A stretch of 64,000 nt of DNA from Cohnella rhizosphaerae (GCF_029525575.1 NZ_JAPDIA010000008.1:1426001-1490000), one strand, 5' to 3'; counted from the stretch's first letter, positions 8,597 to 17,580 are shown. A program made the numbers and translations. The notes: generated by a model not told the origin, from the letters alone.

Positions 8597-8776
8597 TTAG
8601 TGCCTGTCGACGATCATATACAGGCCCTCCTTCAGTTTGTGCGCGGCGCAGTCCAAAATTTTTTCCAGCAAATTCGTCAAGTTTTGCAGCTCTTCCTCCG
8701 ACTTCGCGATCAGTGCGGCCGAGCCTTCCGATACATTCGCCGGGTCCGTCGTGAGGAACATGACGATCTTAGCCAT
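8597..8776 (-). CDS. Small partner ('capping subunit') of the YIEGIA membrane protein
   Basis: A 59-aa frame starts MAKIVMFLTTDP, continues with an acidic helix (SEEELQNLTNLLEKIL) and ends LYMIVDRH. Its ATG overlaps the last 8 bases of the YIEGIA gene (8769-8776), implying coupled translation. Size and position correspond to the small protein found after YIEGIA genes in spore formers. It is short enough to be missed by length filters. Molecular role not established. Confidence 0.75.
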   Translation of the reverse strand: MAKIVMFLTTDPANVSEGSAALIAKSEEELQNLTNLLEKILDCAAHKLKEGLYMIVDRH

Positions 8777-9689
8777 GGGCCGGTTCTCCCTTCGTTTTGT
8801 TCGCCTTCGTCGGTCTGCGGACGGCCGATTCGAGCAGCGGCACGTCGCGCATCGCTTTGAGCGCTTTCTGCTTGTCTTGTTCCCTTGGAAGCAGCAGCAC
8901 GCCGAGCGCCCCTGTCTCCAGGTCGAGCTTCGCGATGGGCATAAGCGCCGGTTCGCCGTCGTCCCGATATACGCCGAGCCTTGTCGACAAATCGTGGAGA
9001 ATCGCCTGCCTGAGCCCCAGGTTGGAGAGCGTAACTTTGGCGTCGTCGCTCACGGGCGAGAGCAAGAAGCCGATTGCCTGCTTGCGTACGAGGGCAAGAT
9101 CGGCTTCGAGCCCCACGTTCATCATATAGATCGTTCCGACCGAGACGCTTGCGTTTTCCGCGATGACCGGGGCGAACGATACCTCCGCGATGTCTTTGAT
9201 CGTTTTTCCTTTCATGAACCTCCATACGATCGCGATGCAAACGATGCCGAGCGGCACGCCCCAGATCCAGTCGAAAATCGTCGCCGCGAAGCTGACGAGC
9301 AGGGCAGTCGCGATCGACAAATAATTGCGTCCTTCGAAAACGACGGCAATGCCTTCGATATAGGTGGCGCCCCTGGGCACGAGCTCCTGGTGATCGATCG
9401 CGGTCAGCGTCCCCCGTTCCATGTTGCGCACTTCCCTGAACTGCTGTGCAGCGAGCGACAAAAACGTAATCGCCGTATAATCTTTGCTCATGAGCGCAGG
9501 AACGGCGACCGCGCCGAGCGCGCCGGCGATCAACCCCAGCGCGAGGTGAATGATTTTGCCGTGCGGATAGGCCGGATACTGCCTGTAATCGCTGCGAAGC
9601 ATGAACACCCGAGCCAGAAAACCAAAAAGCGTTCCAAGCGTTACGCCGATCAGTTCGTGGTGGCCGGCCAGCCATTTTGCCGTAATCAT
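8769..9689 (-). CDS. YIEGIA family sporulation membrane protein
   Basis: A 306-aa integral membrane protein with the eponymous YIEGIA motif at residues 110-115. Hydrophobic spans occur at about 13-30, 48-66, 125-145 and 148-165, followed by a soluble C-terminal domain with a long basic tail. Homologues (YphB in B. subtilis) lie next to der/engA in spore formers, as here. GAGGAGGGG precedes ATG 9689. Function is not biochemically defined; sporulation involvement is inferred from distribution and context. Confidence 0.85.
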   Translation of the reverse strand: MITAKWLAGHHELIGVTLGTLFGFLARVFMLRSDYRQYPAYPHGKIIHLALGLIAGALGAVAVPALMSKDYTAITFLSLAAQQFREVRNMERGTLTAIDHQELVPRGATYIEGIAVVFEGRNYLSIATALLVSFAATIFDWIWGVPLGIVCIAIVWRFMKGKTIKDIAEVSFAPVIAENASVSVGTIYMMNVGLEADLALVRKQAIGFLLSPVSDDAKVTLSNLGLRQAILHDLSTRLGVYRDDGEPALMPIAKLDLETGALGVLLLPREQDKQKALKAMRDVPLLESAVRRPTKANKTKGEPAHG

Positions 9690-9773
9690 GCCTTTCCCCT
9701 CCTCGCATAGAATCCCGTTCCATGCGTTAGTATGCGCAGCTTGAACGTCTTAAAAATATAAGCGACGGGACGC

Positions 9774-9805
9774 AAAAAAAGCGCTGCAGGATACTCCTGC
9801 AGCGC
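9774..9805 (-). terminator. Intrinsic terminator of rpsA-like gene
   Basis: Hairpin GCGCTGCAGGA-GTA-TCCTGCAGCGC is followed on the minus strand by seven T, 22 bases after the S1 gene stop. Confidence 0.92.
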
Positions 9806-9827
9806 CTAGCGTTCTTATAGATCGAAC

Positions 9828-11069
9828 TTACTTGAACTTGCTCAGCTTGTCGCCGAACTTCTCGGCAAGCGTAAAGCTCATGCTCTCCGGAGCCGGGATG
9901 TTCGCTTCTTCGCGTCTGCCTCTCGATTCGCGCGGCGCGCGCTCAGGTTGAGCAGGCGCTTCTTCGGTCTCTTTGATGGAGAGCGATACGCGTTTCTCGG
10001 CCGGGTTGAAGTCCAAAATTTTCGCTTGAACTTCCTGACCTTCCTTCAGCACTTCATGAGGCGTAGCGACGTGGCGGTGCGCGATCTGGGAGATGTGCAC
10101 GAGGCCTTCGACGCCAGGCGCGATCTCGACGAATGCGCCGAAGCTCACGAGACGCTTCACGACGCCCGTCACGATATCGCCGGCATTGAATTTGCCGTTG
10201 ACCGATTCCCAAGGACCCGGTTGAGCGGCCTTGATGCTCAGCTTGATCTTGCCGATCGACGAGTCGACGCTCAGCACCTTGACGTTAACCTTTTGGCCTT
10301 CGGAGACGACGTCGGCCGGATGCGCGACGTGCGTCCAGGCGATCTCGGATACGTGAACCAAGCCGTCTACGCCGCCGATGTCGACGAACGCGCCGAACGG
10401 AGTCAGGCGTTGAACCGTACCTTCGAGCACTTGACCCGGCTGCAAGGCAGCCATGACCGTTTGCTTTTGCGCTTCGTACTCGGCTTCGAGCACTTCCTTG
10501 GCCGATAGAATCACTTTATTGTTTTCGCGGTCGATTTCCTTCACCTTGACGCGAAGGGTGCGGCCCTTGTAGTCGGAAAAGTCTTCGACGAACGTGCGCG
10601 CGACCATCGACGCGGGGATAAAACCGCGAGCGCCTACGTCGGCGACAAGACCGCCCTTGACGACGTCGGCGACCGTAACTTCGAATGCTTCGCCGCTGTC
10701 GAATTTGCTTTGGAGATCATCCCATGCCTTCGCGCCGTCGATTTGACGCTTGGAGAGGACGAGGCTGGCCTTTTCGTCGTTGATGCTGACGACCTTGGCT
10801 TCGACTTCCTGACCGATTTGCACGGCATCGGAAGCATTCTCCAAATTGACGTTGGAGAGCTCGCGGAGCGGGATGACACCGTCGTATTTATATCCAAGGC
10901 TTACATAAGCTTGGTTGTCTTCGATTTTAACGATGGTTCCCTTCACCGTATCGCCCTTCTTCAGCGATACGACGTTCTCCAGCGCGTCTTGCGTAACCGT
11001 CTCTGCGGCATTGTCGGCAGCGACAGGCTCCTGCGCGGCGGATTCCTGGACATTGATTTCTTCAGACAT
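9828..11069 (-). CDS. rpsA: Ribosomal protein S1 homologue (YpfD type), four S1 domains
   Basis: A 413-aa RNA-binding protein with four S1 OB-fold repeats starting at about residues 38, 127, 213 and 299; the last two carry the conserved FGAFV(D/E)I...GLVH(V/I)S signature. The tail is acidic then serine/arginine-rich. Low-GC Gram-positives carry this four-domain form (YpfD) rather than the six-domain E. coli S1, so it may modulate translation without being a stable ribosomal protein. GGAGG stands before ATG 11069. Gene order with plsC and cmk matches B. subtilis. Confidence 0.93.
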   Translation of the reverse strand: MSEEINVQESAAQEPVAADNAAETVTQDALENVVSLKKGDTVKGTIVKIEDNQAYVSLGYKYDGVIPLRELSNVNLENASDAVQIGQEVEAKVVSINDEKASLVLSKRQIDGAKAWDDLQSKFDSGEAFEVTVADVVKGGLVADVGARGFIPASMVARTFVEDFSDYKGRTLRVKVKEIDRENNKVILSAKEVLEAEYEAQKQTVMAALQPGQVLEGTVQRLTPFGAFVDIGGVDGLVHVSEIAWTHVAHPADVVSEGQKVNVKVLSVDSSIGKIKLSIKAAQPGPWESVNGKFNAGDIVTGVVKRLVSFGAFVEIAPGVEGLVHISQIAHRHVATPHEVLKEGQEVQAKILDFNPAEKRVSLSIKETEEAPAQPERAPRESRGRREEANIPAPESMSFTLAEKFGDKLSKFK

Positions 11070-11183
11070 GGAAATAACCTCCTCAGTTCTACCACAACTT
11101 TATTTAAACCCGCAACGCGGGGTTTAAATCACTTAAGTATAAAAATAGGACGAACGACCGTAGTATGCGCCGGAAGAATTAAA

Positions 11184-11771
11184 TTATTGCGCGGGCTTGC
11201 CAGTGACCAGCATTTCTTTGATCTTCGACATCATCAGCTCGGTGGCGGCTTCCTGCGCCTCCGGCGAACCGTCTCCCGCCAGCTTCTCCATATCGAGCGG
11301 CGCGCCGTACACGGCCTTCATTTTAGTAAAAGGACGATAGCTGCCGACAAGCGCAACGGGCACCACGGCCGATCCCGCGCGAAGCGCCATGCTCATCGCG
11401 CCGCGCTTGCCCATGAGGCCGACGTCCTTGCGCGTCCCTTCGGGGAAGATCCCCATCACCTTGCCCTCGCGCAGAATGCCGATCGCCGTACGGATCGCCT
11501 CCTTGCTGACGCCGCCGCGCTTGACCGGAAACGCGCCAAGGTTCGTGATCATCGCGCCGAAGCCGGGAATGTTGAACAGTTCCGCCTTGGCCATATAGTG
11601 AACCTTGCGTTCGACGCCGATCCCGAGCGCGATCGGATCGAGGAGGCTCGTATGGTTGCTCGCCAGGATCACGCCGCCCTCGGCGGGAATCCGACCCGCG
11701 CCGATCGCTTCAAAGCGATATAGAAGCTTGAACAGGACTCTGAGCAGCATTCTCGCAAATCGGTAAAGCAT
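11184..11771 (-). CDS. plsC: 1-acyl-sn-glycerol-3-phosphate acyltransferase
   Basis: PlsC converts lysophosphatidic acid to phosphatidic acid at the inner membrane. The 195-aa protein has the catalytic NHTSLLDP (H40-x4-D45) motif, the FPEGTR acyl-acceptor motif near residue 110 and a hydrophobic N terminus. It follows cmk by three bases, so the two are probably cotranscribed, as cmk-plsC is in many Bacillota. Confidence 0.95.
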   Translation of the reverse strand: MLYRFARMLLRVLFKLLYRFEAIGAGRIPAEGGVILASNHTSLLDPIALGIGVERKVHYMAKAELFNIPGFGAMITNLGAFPVKRGGVSKEAIRTAIGILREGKVMGIFPEGTRKDVGLMGKRGAMSMALRAGSAVVPVALVGSYRPFTKMKAVYGAPLDMEKLAGDGSPEAQEAATELMMSKIKEMLVTGKPAQ

Positions 11772-11774
11772 CGG

Positions 11775-12479
11775 TCAATTCTCCCTTGCGCCGACCGTTT
11801 GCGCGGCCGCGAGGCCGAGCGATACGATCTCGTCCACGATCTCGGCGATCGAACGCCCCGTCGAATCGATCAGCAAGGCGTCCGGGGCTTGGCGCAACGG
11901 CGCGATATCGCGCTCGCTGTCCATCCGGTCCCGCAATGCGATCTCTTCTTCGAGCTGATCGAGCGTCACGCCGGGCTTATCCCCGAGCTCCAAAAACCTG
12001 CGCGTCGCGCGTTCCCTCGGAGACGCGGTCAAAAACACCTTGAGCTCGGCGTCCGGAAGCACGTGAGTCCCGATGTCGCGGCCGTCCATGACGACGCCTT
12101 TGGCGGCAGCCATCAGGCGCTGAAGCTCGGACATGCGCGACCGCACGCCGGCATTCGCGGAAACGAGAGAAACGGAAGCCGTGACCTCTCGCGTGCGGAT
12201 CTGCCCTGTGACGTCGTCTCCGTCCGCCAATACGATCTGGCCTTCTTCGCCGGGAAGGAGCGAGATGTCCAGTCCCGTCGCGAGCGACGCAAGACCTTCC
12301 TCGTCGTTCGGACGAATGCCGCGAGCGATCGCGACATAGGTGACGGCGCGGTACATGGCGCCGGTGTCCACGTATACGTATCGAAGCGTACTTGCGACCA
12401 GCCTGGCGACCGTGCTCTTGCCCGCTCCGGCCGGTCCGTCGATCGCGATGTTGATGCGGTGCGGATAACGTTCATTCAT
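11775..12479 (-). CDS. cmk: Cytidylate kinase
   Basis: Cmk phosphorylates CMP/dCMP to the diphosphates. The 234-aa protein has the P-loop GPAGAGKST at 15-23, the CMP-binding segment VDTGAMYRAVTY (about 36-47), DGRDIGT near 132 and the LID-region arginines RERATRRF. Length is normal for the family. GGAGGCTTG lies upstream of ATG 12479. Confidence 0.96.
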   Translation of the reverse strand: MNERYPHRINIAIDGPAGAGKSTVARLVASTLRYVYVDTGAMYRAVTYVAIARGIRPNDEEGLASLATGLDISLLPGEEGQIVLADGDDVTGQIRTREVTASVSLVSANAGVRSRMSELQRLMAAAKGVVMDGRDIGTHVLPDAELKVFLTASPRERATRRFLELGDKPGVTLDQLEEEIALRDRMDSERDIAPLRQAPDALLIDSTGRSIAEIVDEIVSLGLAAAQTVGAREN

Positions 12480-12663
12480 GAAGTCGCAACAAGCCTCCTA
12501 GCGCGCACAAACGTTGATGCATCCGGTCGATAAGACAGGAGGTCCATCGGCCTGCGCCAAGGCGGAGACGAAGCTGTTCGGCAACGCCTGCATAAGCTTA
12601 AAACCAGCCGGCGACCGCCTGCACACGAATGAACAAATTATACCACAGCCTATATTCAGATGC

Positions 12664-12702
12664 AAAAAAAGCAAGCCGGACGGACAAGCGTCTATCCGGC
12701 TT
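12664..12702 (-). terminator. Intrinsic terminator overlapping the end of ypfB
   Basis: Minus-strand hairpin AAGCCGGA...TCCGGCTT is followed by GCTTTTTTTGC. The 5' arm begins within the last codons of ypfB (stop at 12692-12694). Confidence 0.75.
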
Positions 12703-12886
12703 CGTAGCGTATTCCTTCGGCGCGTTCGCCCGGGACGATCCACGCCCTGATCTCGGGTACGCGCAGGAGCAGCTGCGCGACAACGAGCAAGACGGCGCCG
12801 ACGAGAACCGCCGCGCGCAGGAATCCGTCGAAGCGTTCCGCCGCCTGCCCCGCCTCCGTTTCCCGACGGCGTCTATTGCCGCTCAT
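12692..12886 (-). CDS. ypfB: YpfB-like small membrane protein (DUF5359)
   Basis: A 64-aa protein with a basic N terminus, one membrane span (about residues 23-42, LRAAVLVGAVLLVVAQLLL) and a short external tail. Size, topology and location between ypfA and cmk match B. subtilis YpfB. Function unknown. Confidence 0.7.
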   Translation of the reverse strand: MSGNRRRRETEAGQAAERFDGFLRAAVLVGAVLLVVAQLLLRVPEIRAWIVPGERAEGIRYEAG

Positions 12887-12908
12887 CGCGCCATCGCCCC
12901 GCTTTCGC

Positions 12909-13565
12909 TTAATCCTTCCTTCGTTCGAGCTGCTTTTCGAAGCAGTAACGGATGATCTTCTGCTGATCGGTATCCTGGATGTCCTGGAACCGCATCATGA
13001 CCAGGTTGTGATGCGGTTCGACGGGCACGATCCGAACGATCTCGGCTTCGAACTGCGCATGCGAGACCGCGCCGGATCTATAGTTCAGCAGCAGCCAGCA
13101 GCTCGCTTTGACGTTCGGCGTAATCGGCCACTTGCGGTCGCATCTGAACGACACCCCGCCGCCGCCGACATCGTCCGTAAGCGCCGTAAAACGCAGCTTC
13201 TCCCCGAGCCGGACGGCGATCTCGAGCTGCGCCTCGACCCGAAGGAAGCTTCTGCGCTGTTCTCTCGTAATTTGATCGGGGTCAGGCTTCGGAACGACGA
13301 GTTGGCTGACGGCTTCGCGGCGAATCGAATGAACATGGGCGACGAACTGGTGCTTGACGCCCTCGGACGTAAAGTATGTAAGCCTGAGCTCGTCTCCGGG
13401 CTGGGTACGATGCAGTCTGCGCGTTTGTTCGTCCATCGGGATATCGACATACAAATAGCGGTCGTCCGCGTCCGTGACGCGCGATCTGAGCATGCCGGGG
13501 GCCTCGCCGTCGTTCGTCGCCGCATGGGGCTGAATGTAGAGCATTTGACCTATCTTGGGAAGCAC
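12909..13565 (-). CDS. ypfA: YpfA, cyclic-di-GMP-binding PilZ protein (flagellar brake type)
   Basis: YpfA (DgrA/MotI in B. subtilis) binds c-di-GMP and restrains flagellar motility. The 218-aa protein starts at GTG 13565, which has AAGGAGGT at proper spacing; an upstream ATG at 13640 lacks one. It has an N-terminal YcgR-like beta-barrel (about 1-95) and a PilZ domain beginning with the c-di-GMP switch RRSFLRVEA near residue 100 and continuing to the D-x-G-x-GG element (DDVGGGGVSF). Order ypeB-ypfA-ypfB-cmk equals B. subtilis. Confidence 0.9.
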   Translation of the reverse strand: MLPKIGQMLYIQPHAATNDGEAPGMLRSRVTDADDRYLYVDIPMDEQTRRLHRTQPGDELRLTYFTSEGVKHQFVAHVHSIRREAVSQLVVPKPDPDQITREQRRSFLRVEAQLEIAVRLGEKLRFTALTDDVGGGGVSFRCDRKWPITPNVKASCWLLLNYRSGAVSHAQFEAEIVRIVPVEPHHNLVMMRFQDIQDTDQQKIIRYCFEKQLERRKD

Positions 13566-13689
13566 GCTGCACCTCCTTGCGACTGCTGTATAATGCCGAA
13601 TGACGCGAACTTCGCACTCGGTTCGCATTATCCTTTGCATTATAGCACGATCGCTTGTCCGGCGGCAGATGCTTGACGGTCAAAATATA

Positions 13690-13724
13690 GAAATCCGCCG
13701 GACCGGATTCCGGTCCGGCGGTTC
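13690..13724 (-). terminator. Intrinsic terminator of ypeB
   Basis: Perfect hairpin CCGCCGGACCGGA-ATC-type loop-TCCGGTCCGGCGG lies just after the ypeB stop, followed on the minus strand by ATTTCTATATTTT, a weak but U-rich tract. Confidence 0.75.
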
Positions 13725-13735
13725 AGGCAACGAGG

Positions 13736-15112
13736 TTACAAAATGGCTCTTGCCGAATCGGGAATCTGCTCCACCTTCTCTTCGATGCCCGTGCCGGCAT
13801 TCACGAATATGCGATATTGCGAGCCGTTGATTTTGCCCGTATATTCATGGCACAGCACCTCTTTGTCCTCGTCGTTCTCGATGACGGCCAGACGATGGCC
13901 GCTCACCTCAAGCTTCGGATGAAGCGCGGACTTCGCTTTGGCTTCGTCGACGGTCGCTTGGCCGACGGCGATGCCGGCTTCGCGGTACACATGATCGGCC
14001 GCCTGGAGACCGACGGCCTCTCCGTTGTCCAGCGCGATGCGCACCGTCACTTTGTCCGGGTAGATCAATACGCCGTTTTGCTCGGCCACGAACGTAAAGA
14101 CGGCGACATGATCGTATTCGTCGTACGTGACCGGCGTCATGGAGGGATAACCCTTGTCTTTCAAAAACGCGATCGCTTTTTCTTTTGCGGCCCCCACGCT
14201 CAGGCTCCGGCTTTTGACGACGCGCGGATTCATGTACCAGAGCAGCTTGCCGCCCTTGGCCGTAAAGTCCATGACGATACGCGACTTCTCGGACTTGGAT
14301 GCGCCCTTGTCCGCGCTGACCGTAGCCGTATACGTCGGATGATCGGTTTTGGCCCCGTTTTCGGCGATGTGGATCTGGCGGCCGGCGGCTTGCGCGGAGA
14401 TGCCCAGAAAATCGAGCGCATTGCGGCGCGCTTCCTCCGCGGTGATCCTCGGTCCGGAGACGTTGGCGCGCGCGCGCTGAATATGCTGGGAGGCGGACGA
14501 AGGTCCCCAGTCGTTCTCCGGATAGGCGGACACCTTCTTGTCTACGGTCTTGAAGCCGTCGATAATCGAGTTGTCGGCCGTCTGGTCGGCGCTGGCGATC
14601 GCGACTTCGACGTCCATCCACCTTAAATGGTCGGACAGGACCGCGTCCTGGACTTTGCCCAGCTCTTTGTTAATGTCGGCCGCTTTCGCGTAAAGGGACT
14701 GCATCGTCTGCGTTTCTTTCTCGGACAGCGGCTCCTTCGTCAAGTCCCTGACCGATGTCCGGTAAGCGAAATCGGAAATGCGGGCCAAAAAGTTTTCCGC
14801 CTGATTGAAAGGCAACAGCGCGAGAGGGAGCTGGTTCACTTCGTTTTGCGCCTGGCTCGTCAGCCGCCAGACGTTCACCAGACCCTTGCGCTGCATCCGA
14901 TAGGAGGCGCTGTTGACCGCAAGCGTCTTGCCGAGCTGCTCCTGCAAGCTCCCCATATGATTCGTCAAATCGTGGAAGGCGCGCTGGTATTGGTTTTCCG
15001 CCTTGATCAGCACCGCGTTTTTCTCCTGATGCTCCTGGTATCCCCAAAAAACGGCCCCTGCGAACAGCAGCGCGCAAAGCGGAAACATGACTGCGCTCAA
15101 ACGTTTGTACAT
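13736..15112 (-). CDS. ypeB: Germination protein YpeB
   Basis: YpeB is a membrane-anchored forespore protein that stabilises the cortex-lytic enzyme SleB. The 458-aa protein has an N-terminal membrane anchor (about 8-26), a long helical domain, then three PepSY-type repeats in the C-terminal half (for example ALDFLG near 235, KEKAIAFLKDKG near 325). In B. subtilis sleB immediately precedes ypeB; here the upstream neighbour is instead a small zinc-ribbon gene and sleB is not in the window. Confidence 0.93.
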   Translation of the reverse strand: MYKRLSAVMFPLCALLFAGAVFWGYQEHQEKNAVLIKAENQYQRAFHDLTNHMGSLQEQLGKTLAVNSASYRMQRKGLVNVWRLTSQAQNEVNQLPLALLPFNQAENFLARISDFAYRTSVRDLTKEPLSEKETQTMQSLYAKAADINKELGKVQDAVLSDHLRWMDVEVAIASADQTADNSIIDGFKTVDKKVSAYPENDWGPSSASQHIQRARANVSGPRITAEEARRNALDFLGISAQAAGRQIHIAENGAKTDHPTYTATVSADKGASKSEKSRIVMDFTAKGGKLLWYMNPRVVKSRSLSVGAAKEKAIAFLKDKGYPSMTPVTYDEYDHVAVFTFVAEQNGVLIYPDKVTVRIALDNGEAVGLQAADHVYREAGIAVGQATVDEAKAKSALHPKLEVSGHRLAVIENDEDKEVLCHEYTGKINGSQYRIFVNAGTGIEEKVEQIPDSARAIL

Positions 15113-15176
15113 GAAAAACGGCCCCTTTCATTCCCAGACTACGGATTGCCGTTAGTTTGGGTATGAGGAGCCGGCT

Positions 15177-15335
15177 TTATGCATGCGTTTCTTCGATGTC
15201 GAACCGGTCAGCGTTGCCGCAGACGCACTGTCTGAATCCTGTATCGACCTTCCCGCGTTCGCGCTTGCCTCTTAATACGAACTTGTCGCCGCAGGACCTG
15301 CACCTGATCGTCACTTTGACGCGCGCGCCGTTCAA
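15177..15335 (-). CDS. Small zinc-ribbon-like protein upstream of ypeB
   Basis: A 52-aa frame from TTG 15335 (preceded by GCGAGGGAAACCA) begins NGARVKVTIRC and carries RCRSC near the N terminus and QCVCGN near residue 37, a two-pair cysteine arrangement (CxxC and CxC) typical of zinc ribbons. It ends DIEETHA. It fills the place where sleB is found in B. subtilis. Family not recognised; the start codon is the less certain point. Confidence 0.55.
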   Translation of the reverse strand: MNGARVKVTIRCRSCGDKFVLRGKRERGKVDTGFRQCVCGNADRFDIEETHA

Positions 15336-15391
15336 TGGTTTCCCTCGCTCTCGCCTCTATTCGAAACCATTATAGCCACAATCCGGACGCC

Positions 15392-16081
15392 TTAACCGCC
15401 TTCTTCGCGATGCACGAGCCTGAAAGGCGACACATCGTTGGCGTTTTGGACGTAGCGAATGCCGCGCAGCCATAGCAGGAGCATAAATGGCACGATGATC
15501 CACATCCAGGTCTTGGGGAGCGACTGCATCAGAAAATCGTATATGCCATGCCAGCCGACGGGCAGCACGAAAGCCATCGAATGGAACAAGCGGGCTTGTT
15601 TGCCTGTCGAAAACTTCGCCTTGCCCATGAAATAACCCATGACGACGCCGAACAGCGCATGTCCGGATACAGGCAGCAGCGCGCGAACGAGCAGCGATCC
15701 GAACGTGGCCGGCTCGGCGAACGCGTACAACACGTTCTCGATCGTGGCGAACCCCAGCGACACCGCCGTTGCGTACACGATGCCGTCGTAAGGCTCGTCG
15801 AACTCGGTGTGGTTGAAGACGATATGGTATAACACGAACCATTTGAAAAATTCCTCGACGCCGGCCGATATGACGAACGAGAAGGCGAATGGCGATTCGC
15901 CGAACCAGATCAGCAGTCCGCGCTGCACGATCATGATCGGGAGCACGATGAGCGCGCCGGTCACGAACATTTTGGATACCATCGACAGCGGCTCGGTATC
16001 GTAGCGGTCCTTCCAGTAGAAATAGGCGAGCAAGGCGAGACCGGGCGCGATAGCCGCGGCCATCACGGAGAAGATCAGCAC
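15392..16081 (-). CDS. prsW: PrsW, intramembrane glutamic-type protease
   Basis: PrsW performs site-1 cleavage of the anti-sigma factor RsiW in B. subtilis. The 229-aa polytopic protein shows the family motifs SAGVEEFFKWF (EE pair), EPYDGIVYATAVSLGFA with IEN, and SGHALFGVVMGYF. The start is GTG 16081 with AAAGGAGGGG at good spacing. Synteny (prsW next to sleB/ypeB) agrees with B. subtilis. Whether the ECF/anti-sigma pair at 62-63 kb is its substrate cannot be told from sequence. Confidence 0.92.
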   Translation of the reverse strand: MLIFSVMAAAIAPGLALLAYFYWKDRYDTEPLSMVSKMFVTGALIVLPIMIVQRGLLIWFGESPFAFSFVISAGVEEFFKWFVLYHIVFNHTEFDEPYDGIVYATAVSLGFATIENVLYAFAEPATFGSLLVRALLPVSGHALFGVVMGYFMGKAKFSTGKQARLFHSMAFVLPVGWHGIYDFLMQSLPKTWMWIIVPFMLLLWLRGIRYVQNANDVSPFRLVHREEGG

Positions 16082-16133
16082 GGCGAATCCCCTCCTTTCA
16101 TAGGGCATAGGCGTTCATAAGGGTGTCGCAAGC

Positions 16134-16188
16134 GCAAAAAAAGGACAGCCGCATTAAAAACGATCGCCGTTTTAATGCAGCATGTCCG
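16134..16188 (-). terminator. Intrinsic terminator of the mecA-family gene
   Basis: Long minus-strand hairpin GGACA...GCATTAAAACGG...TTTTTAATGC...TGTCC is followed by seven T. Confidence 0.85.
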
Positions 16189-16203
16189 TCTGAGAGCGCC
16201 GAT

Positions 16204-16806
16204 TCAGGCGAAATGCTCCGTCAGCACTTGCACGGCATGGGCCGGAATAACCAGCTGACCGTATTCTTCAAGCACGGCCGGCGTGACGGAAGTCGCGTCC
16301 CCGTATTCCGCAAGAATCGCGATCAGCGCGTTGTCGTTCGCGTTTTCGCCGGAGGAAGGATCGAAGCACAAAATCCAATGATTCTGATATTTGTACATCC
16401 GGCCTTCGTCCGTGATCTGGGACTTCAGCATCTTGGCGGCGCCGATGGCGTCTTCGATGTCCCGGAACCGATATATAATGGCTTCGCTTTGTTCAAGCGT
16501 GACTTCCATTTCGTACACTTCTTCGTCGAGCTCTTCCTCGGCGCCCGCCTCGGAATCCCTCTCCATTTTGCCTCTCGTGACGATGACGACCATGCCTTGC
16601 GCGGGCATCGCGAACACCTCGACCGCCAGCGGCCCGGAAGCGTCGAAGCCAAGCTCGCTGTAAGCCTGATCCATCATTTCGCTGAATAGCTCGTGTACCT
16701 TCGGAATTTCCCGCCACATGTCTTCCTTCTGGATCCCGCGTTCCGATAGATCGTCAAAGGTAAGGAAAATCCTAATCTTGTCTTGGCTAAGCCGCTCCAT
16801 CCTCAT
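16204..16806 (-). CDS. mecA: MecA/YpbH family ClpC adaptor
   Basis: MecA proteins deliver substrates (ComK, ComS and others) to ClpCP and help assemble ClpC hexamers. The 200-aa protein starts MRMERLSQDKIRIFLT with GGAGGATCC upstream, has the N-terminal substrate-binding domain (about 1-60), a variable acidic linker (EEELDEEVYE) and a C-terminal ClpC-binding domain with FRDIEDAI and LAEYGD. Its position next to prsW parallels B. subtilis ypbH (mecB), so it may be that paralogue. Confidence 0.85.
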   Translation of the reverse strand: MRMERLSQDKIRIFLTFDDLSERGIQKEDMWREIPKVHELFSEMMDQAYSELGFDASGPLAVEVFAMPAQGMVVIVTRGKMERDSEAGAEEELDEEVYEMEVTLEQSEAIIYRFRDIEDAIGAAKMLKSQITDEGRMYKYQNHWILCFDPSSGENANDNALIAILAEYGDATSVTPAVLEEYGQLVIPAHAVQVLTEHFA

Positions 16807-17004
16807 GACAGGATCCTCCCTTCTGCACACGATGGGTGTTAACAGCGTATGACGCGGCAGGCGATACGTGTGTATTTTGTGCTTTAACATATGTTATCAC
16901 TTCTACCCTCGAATTGCACTAGCCAAAACCCACAATTTTTAAGTATGGCACGAACCGCGGACGCGACTTTTTGCGCGTTTACGGCCGGTACGGGCAAAAA
17001 GAAA

Positions 17005-17050
17005 CGGCGTCAGGCACCTTCCGAAAAGGAAGTTAGCCGCGACGCCGCTG
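17005..17050 (-). terminator. Probable terminator downstream of the 17.1-17.4 kb gene
   Basis: Minus-strand stem CGGCGTC...GACGCCG contains an inner TTCC/GGAA pairing and is followed by TTTCTTTTTGCC. It begins just past the stop codon of the small membrane-protein gene. Confidence 0.6.
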
Positions 17051-17055
17051 GCCGA

Positions 17056-17404
17056 TCAGATGCGATGCTGTCCGCTCTCCGCAAGAATCTCGTTGACGTC
17101 TTCGCGGACGCCCGGATCCTTCGCGACGATGCCGGCGAGCTCCCCGAGACTGTCGGAGCCGGATTTTTTTGGAAGCCGGCTGCATGAACCCTTCGCGATC
17201 CGAATCGTCTCTGCGTTCAGAATGATTGGCGTTAAAACGCATGTCGAACATTTTGCCCAGCGCGCCTTCTTTCATGCCGAAGGAGCGGTTTTTGAGCTCG
17301 CGACCGAGCATGCCGGCAGCGACGGACCATTTCGGGCTGCGGCGAATCGCGACAGTCAATGCCGCCCCCACGATACCGCCCATGACGAACGCAGACATTT
17401 TCAT
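17056..17404 (-). CDS. Small membrane-anchored protein, unknown (frame break near 17164-17170)
   Basis: From ATG 17404 a glycine-rich hydrophobic segment (VMGGIVGAALTVAI, residues 7-20) is followed by a basic stretch, KWSVAAGMLGREL, and a charged tail. The frame breaks in a run of seven A on the coding strand; with six, the tail continues SGSDSLGELAGIVAKD and NEILAESGQ to a stop at 17056, giving about 115 aa. No family recognised. Transcription is divergent from the polysaccharide deacetylase gene. Confidence 0.6.
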
Positions 17405-17580
17405 GCTGTCGCCTCCTCTTCACGTATTTTTGACCGCCAAAAAAAGCGTGCGGCGAATCCACGCTTAGTTTGGCTTCTGCCGTCTTCGTCATCCCGCTTA
17501 AATTCAGGAAGAAGATTGGACGCCGGGGCCGACGGGTATGGTACAATCGATGAAAGCTTCAGCTCAGCAGAAAGGAAGTC

